A stretch of DNA of 64,000 nt from Glutamicibacter arilaitensis Re117. Lineage in GTDB: Bacteria; Actinomycetota; Actinomycetes; Actinomycetales; Micrococcaceae. Positions 57,861 to 64,000 of the stretch are shown one piece after another; the stretch's first letter is position 1; every line of letters starts with the position of its first letter. The notes beneath the pieces are model-generated. The model saw nothing but the letters and a program-made list of their open reading frames with translations. It was not told the DNA's origin and did no database searches. The position numbers were made by a program, and so were the translations under genes. The DNA lies in the NCBI RefSeq assembly GCF_000197735.1, contig NC_014550.1:1-64000 (forward strand), in the 5' to 3' direction.

Positions 57861-57940
57861 GCGACATCCCTCCGCTAGCGTGAACTAGATCAGGTTCTAC
57901 GGGTCTTATCTCAGTCGGTTGATCCGACACCCCGTGTCAC
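57861..57940 (-). promoter_or_regulatory. TPP (thi-box) riboswitch
   Basis: Read on the minus strand it has the thi-box core: ACGGGGTGTC, CTGAGATAAGACCC, GAACCTGATCTAGTTC, GCTAGCGGAGGGA. P1 pairs GTGACA (57935-57940) with TGTCGC (57861-57866), and P1 ends at the base before the thiM ATG. The ribosome site GGAGGG (57868-57873) lies inside the aptamer. TPP binding should therefore block ribosome access directly, with no separate expression platform. Confidence 0.97.
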
Positions 57941-57978
57941 TGCCATAGAGCGTACGCACAACCGGTTCCGAGGACAAG

Positions 57979-58347
57979 TTACTTACGCTCGCGCCGCGCC
58001 ACCAAGGCCTTGAGCGTGGCCGCATCCACCTTCTGCGCGGCCGCCAGCGCCCAGAGGCGATCCACGGCGGCCAGCAGATCTTCCCTGGTGTCCACCGTCT
58101 GCGGCCGCTCGTTGACCACTGTGCCGGCCCGGCGCCGGGAGGTGATCAGCTCTTCGGCTTCCAGCTCCTTGTAGGCGCGCGCCACTGTACCGGCAGCGAC
58201 GCCGAGGTCCGTGGCCAGCGCACGCACAGTAGGCAGCTTGCTCCCCGAGGGCAAATCTCCCAAGGAGATCAGTGAAGCAATCTGCGAGCGGATCTGCTCA
58301 TAGGGCGGGGTAGCTGCTTGGAGGTCAACACTGATCTGCGTGCTCAT
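57979..58347 (-). CDS. GntR-family regulator of the YtrA type
   Basis: A 122-residue regulator with a winged HTH (PPYEQIRSQIASLISLGDL, LPTVRALATDLGVAAGTVARAYKELE) and a short C-terminal dimerisation helix, as in the YtrA subfamily, which usually controls an adjacent transporter. It overlaps the membrane-protein gene upstream by 4 nt, so both are one operon. A 22-bp inverted repeat at the operon's first start codon is a candidate operator. Confidence 0.92.
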   Translation of the reverse strand: MSTQISVDLQAATPPYEQIRSQIASLISLGDLPSGSKLPTVRALATDLGVAAGTVARAYKELEAEELITSRRRAGTVVNERPQTVDTREDLLAAVDRLWALAAAQKVDAATLKALVARRERK

Positions 58348-59903
58348 GAAGTAGCTGCCGGCTGATGTTCCCGCACGAAGGCGCTACCGGGGCGCTCTAG
58401 GAAAATGACTGCTGGGACAACGAAGATGAGCAATGCAAAGAGTCCCAGCCCGGCCGGGAATCCGTAGCCAATGAGCAGCATGGCTACCACTGCACTGGTG
58501 TTAACACGCATTGAACGCAGTTCCAGGACCTTGCGGTACCAGATTTCTTCGGCCGACGAGACAGCCCAGGGAATAATTGCCCGGCGGGAGAACCAGACGA
58601 ATCCAAGATGGGTTGCCAGCAACAGCAGGATCAAGCCTGCAACCATTGTCTTGCCTGGAGGCACGAAGCCCCACAAATAGTCCAGCGGCGGATCGAGCAG
58701 AAAATAGGTGCTGGTGGCAAACAGCAAGCCAGCGGCGATGTAGGACCACAAGGGCAGGGGCGCGTGGTACTTGGGTGCTGCAGACGCCTGCCGGGCCACG
58801 GTGCTGACGTAGCTGAGATAAAGCGCATTGAGAACGGCATAGCTCAAAGCCGCACCGGCAAAGATCATTAAGATCCACGTAGTTCGCTCATTGGTAGGCA
58901 TCTGGAGCTCGTCATCCAGTGGCAAGAATGACCAGCCGATTGCAACGCTGAGCAAGGTGAGTGCTGCAGTTACGTATTGCAAGGTGAATAGTTGATCACG
59001 CAAACGCGAGAAGGCGGTCCGTTCCCTGGTGGTGGATTGAGCTGAGAATGTAGAGCGCGGTCCCCAGAAGAGCAACGTGAGGGCGACCGCAAGGGCGCCA
59101 TAGCTAACGAACTCGTACTGTCCATCCGGCGAATTAGCCTGCGAGTAATTGACCACCGACACGGTGAAGGCCAGCAAGACGATGCCGATATTGCGCATCA
59201 AGCGGTTGAGCCAGACCGTGCGCAACGCTTGGTTGTCTTCGGCCGAGATGCCGGCCAAGGCAGGTCTTTTCAGGATAACTACGGTAATCACAGCCGCGGC
59301 CACGATGATCCCTGCCAGGGCCACGATGAATACCGGGAGCATCTGTGTGCCCGGCAACCGCCCATCATACGGACCCTCCGACGTGTATGAATAGATGCCG
59401 TCAAAATCAAAGGTCGTGAATTCCGAGGCCGGAACGCCAACGAGCCCTTCGACTTTGGACGCCGGCCACAGGGAGCCGACCGCGATCAGCAGCAAAAGCC
59501 CAACGAAAGCCCCTAGGGCCTTGGGAAATGGAGTTGTCAGGCTGCGGGCCTCTAATGAAGCGGTGCGCACTGGCTGGAGTTCCTTGGGCCAAGTGAACAA
59601 GCCGATGAGGTAAACCAGAAGAACCCAGATCCCCGGAGTGAGTGCTTCAGCGAGAGCCGAACCTGAATTGGGCTCGGTCATTGAAACGCGCCAGGTCTCG
59701 GACAAATCCCATGAGGTTGAAGCAAAGAATGCGATCAATGCGCACCAGAACGAGTGGGATCGGGCCCGGTCGATAGCTGGTGTTCCACGCCTGTGCGCCA
59801 CCGAACGCAACCAAACGCAGATGATTGCGGCAACGAAAGCGATGGATATGGCGCTCGCCGAGAACTGGTTCATGGAAATCAATGTATCAACTATTTGATA
59901 CAT
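58344..59903 (-). CDS. Polytopic membrane protein of unknown function
   Basis: A 519-residue integral membrane protein with about twelve hydrophobic segments and an extracellular-looking stretch around residues 160-185 (SEFTTFDFDGIYSYTSEGPYD). I recognise no named family; a DUF1648-like relation is only a guess. GGAGG lies 7 nt before ATG 59903. It is cotranscribed with a YtrA-type GntR regulator, which in other bacteria often controls a membrane transporter or stress response system. A perfect inverted repeat overlaps its start codon. Confidence 0.8.
   Translation of the reverse strand: MYQIVDTLISMNQFSASAISIAFVAAIICVWLRSVAHRRGTPAIDRARSHSFWCALIAFFASTSWDLSETWRVSMTEPNSGSALAEALTPGIWVLLVYLIGLFTWPKELQPVRTASLEARSLTTPFPKALGAFVGLLLLIAVGSLWPASKVEGLVGVPASEFTTFDFDGIYSYTSEGPYDGRLPGTQMLPVFIVALAGIIVAAAVITVVILKRPALAGISAEDNQALRTVWLNRLMRNIGIVLLAFTVSVVNYSQANSPDGQYEFVSYGALAVALTLLFWGPRSTFSAQSTTRERTAFSRLRDQLFTLQYVTAALTLLSVAIGWSFLPLDDELQMPTNERTTWILMIFAGAALSYAVLNALYLSYVSTVARQASAAPKYHAPLPLWSYIAAGLLFATSTYFLLDPPLDYLWGFVPPGKTMVAGLILLLLATHLGFVWFSRRAIIPWAVSSAEEIWYRKVLELRSMRVNTSAVVAMLLIGYGFPAGLGLFALLIFVVPAVIFLERPGSAFVREHQPAATS
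59882..59903. promoter_or_regulatory. 22-bp perfect inverted repeat overlapping a start codon
   Basis: ATGTATCAA (59882-59890), spacer CTAT, TTGATACAT (59895-59903). On the minus strand it covers the first codons of the membrane-protein gene (M Y Q I V D T). A candidate site for the operon's own GntR regulator. Confidence 0.65.
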
Positions 59904-59962
59904 ATTGAATCCTCCGGCGAATTAAACGATGAAAAATAGTCCCAGTGACGTACGCTCAAATC

Positions 59963-61396
59963 ATGGGTCTGTTTACTTCCACTCCGTTGCCCGAACCGGT
60001 CGGTGATTCCGCACCTCCGGTGGACGAGCATCCATCGCGCATAGCAACAGTTCTGAGCCATTTGCGGCGTTCTGCGGACACGCGGATCACGCATCCGCGA
60101 CGCTTCCGCCGGCAGCAGCTCAAGGCACTGGAGAAGATGCTGGAAGAGCATCTGGAAGACTTCGTCCAGGCCTTGGCCGAGGACTTGGGCAAGAGTGCCA
60201 CCGAAGCCAAATTCTCCGAAATCGACGTGGTGCGCGCGGAAATAGATTTCGCCCAGCGCCACCTCGTTGAATGGATGGATTCCACCAGTGTCAAGGTTCC
60301 GCTGGCCTTGCAGCCAGCCATGGCCAAGGTCGAGCCGCGCCCGCTGGGGGTCATGCTGATTATCGGCGCCTGGAACTATCCGGTTCAGCTGGTGCTCGCA
60401 CCGCTGGTCGCGGCCATTGCTGCCGGCAACGCTGCGGTCATCAAGCCATCCGAGCTGGCTCCTGCGACCTCAGGCGCCTTGGCCAAGTTCCTCCCGGTCT
60501 ACCTCGACGAACGGGTTTACGCGGTAGTTGAAGGCGGCGTGGATACCTCCACCGAGTTGCTGGCCGCCCGCTGGGACCACATTTTCTACACCGGCGGCGA
60601 ACGCGTGGCCAAGATCGTGGCTGCCGCGGCCGCGAAGCATCTGACGCCTACCACCTTGGAATTGGGCGGAAAATCGCCGGCCGTGGTGGAAAACGATTCG
60701 TTGGCTTCCGCGAAGCGCTTGGCTTACGCCAAGTTCATGAATGCCGGCCAGACCTGCGTGGCGCCGGATTACGTATTGAGCGTGGGCGACTCGTCTGAGC
60801 TCATCAGGCGCCTGGGCCAGGCCATCACCAGCTTCTACGGCAAGGAACCGCTCACCCATCCGGACTTTGGCCGCATCGTCAGCCGCAAGCACTTTGAGCG
60901 GCTGCTGTCGATGTTCGAGCAAGGCGAGGTGGTTTTCGGCGGCGAGTACGACGAGGATACCCTGCGCATAGCGCCGAGCATCATGCGCAATGTGGACCTC
61001 GAGGGAAGTTTGATGACCGAAGAGATTTTCGGTCCGATCCTGCCGGTGATCGAGGTGGAAACCTTCGAGGAAGCACTCGAATTCATTGCCCGGCGGCCGT
61101 CGCCGCTGGCCGCTTACCTGATGAGCGAAAGCCCGCGCCTGCAGTCGATTTTCTCTGACCGGGTGCGAGCCGGCTCCATTGTGCATAATGCTCCGTTGGC
61201 CCAGATGATCGTTCCAACCCTGCCTTTCGGCGGCGTGGGACCGAGTGGAATGGGGGCCTACCACGGCAAGCATGGTTTCGACAGGCTTTCGCAGATGCGC
61301 TCTGAACTCAACAAAACGACCGTCGTTGATACCTTGAGCGCAATATATCCTCCGTATTCATGGGCTAAGCGAAAGATCATTGATCGCTTACTGTAG
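59963..61396 (+). CDS. Aldehyde dehydrogenase (class 3 type)
   Basis: A 477-residue NAD(P)-dependent aldehyde dehydrogenase without a signal peptide. LIIGAWNYPVQLVLAPLVAAI, HIFYTGGERVAKIVAAAA, LELGGKSPAVV with the general-base Glu, and NAGQTCVAPDY with the nucleophilic Cys place it with the ALDH3-type enzymes, which oxidise medium- or long-chain aldehydes. Start ATG 59963 is chosen; GTG 59945 is in frame six codons upstream, and neither has a clear ribosome site. The divergent gene is the membrane protein. Confidence 0.93.
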   Translation: MGLFTSTPLPEPVGDSAPPVDEHPSRIATVLSHLRRSADTRITHPRRFRRQQLKALEKMLEEHLEDFVQALAEDLGKSATEAKFSEIDVVRAEIDFAQRHLVEWMDSTSVKVPLALQPAMAKVEPRPLGVMLIIGAWNYPVQLVLAPLVAAIAAGNAAVIKPSELAPATSGALAKFLPVYLDERVYAVVEGGVDTSTELLAARWDHIFYTGGERVAKIVAAAAAKHLTPTTLELGGKSPAVVENDSLASAKRLAYAKFMNAGQTCVAPDYVLSVGDSSELIRRLGQAITSFYGKEPLTHPDFGRIVSRKHFERLLSMFEQGEVVFGGEYDEDTLRIAPSIMRNVDLEGSLMTEEIFGPILPVIEVETFEEALEFIARRPSPLAAYLMSESPRLQSIFSDRVRAGSIVHNAPLAQMIVPTLPFGGVGPSGMGAYHGKHGFDRLSQMRSELNKTTVVDTLSAIYPPYSWAKRKIIDRLL

Positions 61397-61475
61397 CGCG
61401 GTTCATAGCGTTTTAGCTTGTCAGGGTGCTTGGATGGATAGGTTGGAAATTTTCAAGCATCAGGAGATGTAACGC

Positions 61476-62924
61476 ATGACTGAGCCCGCACCGTCTCAGG
61501 ACGGTCTGAAGCGTGGCCTCAAAGCACGCCATATGCAGATGATTGCCATTGGCGGCTCGATTGGTACCGGACTATTTGTCGCGTCCGGCGGCACCATTGC
61601 CCAAGCAGGACCCGGTGGGTCACTGGTGGCCTACGCACTGATCGGCATGATGGTGTTGCTCCTGATGCAGTCACTGGGTGAAATGAGCGCCCGGCTCCCG
61701 GTAGCCGGCTCGTTCCAGACCTACGCGTCGGTCTTCGTGAACCGCCACTTCGGCTTCGCGATCGGCTGGAACTACTGGTTCAACTGGGCCATCACCGTGG
61801 CCGCTGAACTGGTGGCTGCTGGCATCATCATGTCCTACTGGTTCCCCGATACACCGGGATGGATCTGGGCAGGGCTCTTCCTGATCCTGCTCACCGGATT
61901 GAACGCGCTGTCGGCCAAGGCCTTCGGCGAGGGCGAATACTGGCTGGCCGCGATCAAGGTCATCACCGTCGTGGTCTTCTTGATCTGCGGCGTCGCGATG
62001 ATCTTCGGCATCTTGGGGGATTCAACCCCGGGATTCAGCAACTGGACCGATGGTGAAGCTCCCTTTGTGGGCGGCTGGCTGTCCATTGTCTCGGTCTTCA
62101 TGATCGCTGGCTTCTCATTCCAGGGTACCGAGCTGATCGGCGTTGCCGCCGGTGAAGCCGAGAACCCGAAGCGCGATATCCCCAGGGCCATCAAGGCGAT
62201 CTTCTGGCGCATCATGCTCTTCTACATCGGCGCGATCTTCGTCATCGGCATGCTGATCCCGTACCTGGATCCTTCGCTGCTGTCTTCCGAAGCCTCGGAT
62301 ATCACCACCTCGCCATTCACCCTGGTCTTCGAGCGTGCAGGCGTGGCCTTCGCTGCTGCGCTGATGAACGCCGTGATCCTCTCGGCCATCCTCTCGGCGG
62401 GCAACTCCGGACTATATGCCTCATCACGCATGCTTTATTCGATGGCGCTCGACGGCAAGGCACCAAAGATCTTTGCCCGCTTGAACAAGCGCGGCGTACC
62501 GATGCCGGCAATGCTCTTGACCGCCTCGGTAGGCCTCTTTGGTTTCCTGACCGCCATTGTCGGACAGGGTTCGGCCTACACGTGGCTGCTGAACGTATCC
62601 GGCCTTTCCGGCTTTATCGCCTGGATAGGTATCGCGGTGTGCCACTACAAGTTCCGCAAGGCGTATATCGCCAGCGGCCAAGACCTGGCGAACCTTCCGT
62701 ACAAGGCGCCGCTGTTCCCATTGGGCCCGGTCCTAGCCTTCGTCATCCTGATCGTGGTGATCATCGGCCAGAACTACCAGGCGATCGTGGATGGAAACTT
62801 GCTGCAGATGGCTTCGAGCTACATCGGCCTGCCGATCTTCCTGCTGCTCTGGCTGGGCCACTGGCTGGCTACCCGCAAGCAGCCAGCCGTGGCCATCGAT
62901 CCATGGACCGCGAAGCTGAACTAG
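61476..62924 (+). CDS. APC-family amino acid permease
   Basis: A 482-residue, 12-helix amino-acid/proton symporter of the AAT family. The N-terminal [63 protein letters not shown] and [15 protein letters not shown] motifs match GabP/AroP/ProY-like permeases. Substrate not resolvable; GABA or a neutral amino acid is likely. Its TAG overlaps the convergent phosphoglucomutase stop in the shared CTAG at 62921-62924. Confidence 0.93.
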   Translation: MTEPAPSQDGLKRGLKARHMQMIAIGGSIGTGLFVASGGTIAQAGPGGSLVAYALIGMMVLLLMQSLGEMSARLPVAGSFQTYASVFVNRHFGFAIGWNYWFNWAITVAAELVAAGIIMSYWFPDTPGWIWAGLFLILLTGLNALSAKAFGEGEYWLAAIKVITVVVFLICGVAMIFGILGDSTPGFSNWTDGEAPFVGGWLSIVSVFMIAGFSFQGTELIGVAAGEAENPKRDIPRAIKAIFWRIMLFYIGAIFVIGMLIPYLDPSLLSSEASDITTSPFTLVFERAGVAFAAALMNAVILSAILSAGNSGLYASSRMLYSMALDGKAPKIFARLNKRGVPMPAMLLTASVGLFGFLTAIVGQGSAYTWLLNVSGLSGFIAWIGIAVCHYKFRKAYIASGQDLANLPYKAPLFPLGPVLAFVILIVVIIGQNYQAIVDGNLLQMASSYIGLPIFLLLWLGHWLATRKQPAVAIDPWTAKLN

Positions 62925-64000
62925 CCAGCTAGCGCAGCATCAACAATCACCCGAGCTTCAGCCAGCACCTGCTGCAGATGCTCGGGTGATTTTGTTGATT
63001 CTGCATAGATCTTGTAGATGTCTTCTGTGCCCGATGGGCGCGCGGCAAACCATGCGTGCTCACTGGAGACCTTCAGTCCGCCAATGGCGAAGCCAGCAGC
63101 TTCCGTCACCTTGGCGGTAATCGTGTCGCCGGCCAGCTCGGTGGCGGCCACCATCGAGGCATCCAGCTTGGAGAGCAACGCCTTCTGCTCGCGATCAGCC
63201 GGCGCATCGAAGCGGTCATAGAAGCTTGCGCCATGGCGCTGGACCAGCTGCGCATGCAGCTGGCTTGGGCTCTTGCCGGTGACCGCACGGATCTCGGACG
63301 CCAGCAGAGCCAGCATCAACCCATCCTTATCGGTGCTGAACGCCTTGCCGGAGAAGTCCAGGAAGCTCGCCCCAGCGGACTCCTCACCGCAGAAAGCGAC
63401 CATTCCTGAAGACAGCGGTTCAACGAAGTACTTGAACCCGACAGGCACCTCGCGCAGCGTCCGGCCGTGGGAGGCCACCACCTTGTCGATAAGCACCGAC
63501 GAGACCAGGGTTTTGCCGAGCTGCGCATCTGCTGGCCAGTGCTCGCGATGGGTCAGCAGGTAGTCGATGGCCACGGCCAGGAAGTGGTTCGGATTCATCA
63601 GCCCTGCATCCGGGGTGACGATGCCGTGGCGGTCTGCATCCGCATCGTTGCCGGTGGCGATGTCGTACTTCTCGCGGTTGGCCACCAAGGAGGCCATGGC
63701 GTGGGCCGAGGAGCAGTCCATGCGGATCTTGCCATCTTTATCAAGGGTCATGAAGCCGAAGCGCGGGTCAACGGATTCGTTGACCACTTCCAGATTCAAG
63801 CCATAGCGGCGGCCGATTTCGCCCCAGTAATGCACCGAAGCTCCGCCCAGCGGGTCCGCTCCGATGGAAATGCCCGAGGCTGCGATGGCCTTGAAGTCGA
63901 TGACTGCAGCCAAGTCGGTGATGTACAGCTCGCGGAAGTCGAACGGACGGGCGCTTGGCTCGCCTCGCTTGATCTGGCCGTTGGCCAATAGCTCATTGGC
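62921..64000 (-). CDS. pgm: Phosphoglucomutase, C-terminal part (cut by window end)
   Basis: 359 residues are visible; the reading frame is open to the right edge, so the N terminus with the catalytic serine lies outside. Present are [20 protein letters not shown], the magnesium loop [24 protein letters not shown] and the phosphate-binding [15 protein letters not shown] near the C terminus, all typical of alpha-glucose-specific Pgm, which interconverts glucose-1-phosphate and glucose-6-phosphate. It would feed the GH65/HAD products into glycolysis or wall-sugar synthesis. Confidence 0.95.
   Translation of the reverse strand, partial: ANELLANGQIKRGEPSARPFDFRELYITDLAAVIDFKAIAASGISIGADPLGGASVHYWGEIGRRYGLNLEVVNESVDPRFGFMTLDKDGKIRMDCSSAHAMASLVANREKYDIATGNDADADRHGIVTPDAGLMNPNHFLAVAIDYLLTHREHWPADAQLGKTLVSSVLIDKVVASHGRTLREVPVGFKYFVEPLSSGMVAFCGEESAGASFLDFSGKAFSTDKDGLMLALLASEIRAVTGKSPSQLHAQLVQRHGASFYDRFDAPADREQKALLSKLDASMVAATELAGDTITAKVTEAAGFAIGGLKVSSEHAWFAARPSGTEDIYKIYAESTKSPEHLQQVLAEARVIVDAALAG

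Overview
The window is the replication-origin region of a moderately high-GC actinobacterial chromosome. Gene order (dnaA-dnaN-recF-DUF721-gyrB-gyrA-DUF3566-tRNA-Ile-tRNA-Ala, then cyclophilin, rhomboid, crgA, class E sortase, pabA, and the pknB/pknA/pbpA/rodA/pstP/fhaB/fhaA operon) is the classical actinobacterial origin layout. The sugar, thiamine and permease genes around it suggest Micrococcaceae (Arthrobacter/Glutamicibacter-like). The genus is an inference; no 16S gene is present.

Layout. 1-10.8 kb: replication initiation and gyrase genes, all on + and close-packed, with DnaA boxes before dnaA and between dnaA and dnaN. 10.9-11.4 kb: tRNA-Ile, a 39-residue DLW-39-type protein, and two identical tRNA-Ala genes each with its own terminator. 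11.4-16.6 kb: a GT4 glycosyltransferase, a BASS transporter, a DMT transporter, a small membrane protein, cyclophilin and a zinc-finger rhomboid protease. 16.58-17.06 kb: a gene-free stretch with six perfect DnaA boxes and three AT-rich 13-mers, a second origin-like locus. 17.06-21.2 kb: a LysE/LysG-type pair, a guanidine-III riboswitch controlling a Gdx-type exporter, crgA, sortase, a small membrane protein and pabA.

21.18-28.62 kb is an accessory insertion between the convergent genes pabA and pknB. Three copies of TAACGATCGTT mark its left end, middle and right end. The left half carries a GNAT enzyme, a Nudix enzyme and two unknown small proteins. The right half is a Tn554-like element (tnpA, a broken tnpB, tnpC) with a VOC protein and a frameshifted TipA-type MerR regulator as cargo, bounded by inverted repeats; its right end coincides with the pknB stop codon.

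28.6-37.9 kb is a translationally coupled minus-strand operon for kinase signalling and cell-wall elongation. 38-51 kb holds tRNA-Leu, small metabolic genes, a LacI/nucleoside hydrolase pair, dienelactone hydrolase, UspA, a LysR-like sensor domain without HTH, enoyl-CoA hydratase, a sugar kinase and phosphatase cluster, and a HAD-GH65 fusion. 52-64 kb holds a sugar MFS porter, a uracil/xanthine permease, the TPP-riboswitch-controlled thiM-thiE-thiD/tenA operon, a GntR/membrane-protein operon with a large inverted repeat at its start codon, an aldehyde dehydrogenase, an amino-acid permease and the 3' part of phosphoglucomutase, cut by the window end.

The best candidates for something undescribed are the second DnaA-box/13-mer cluster at 16.6-17.06 kb and the insertion site defined by the three palindromic cores at 21.18, 23.68 and 28.61 kb.
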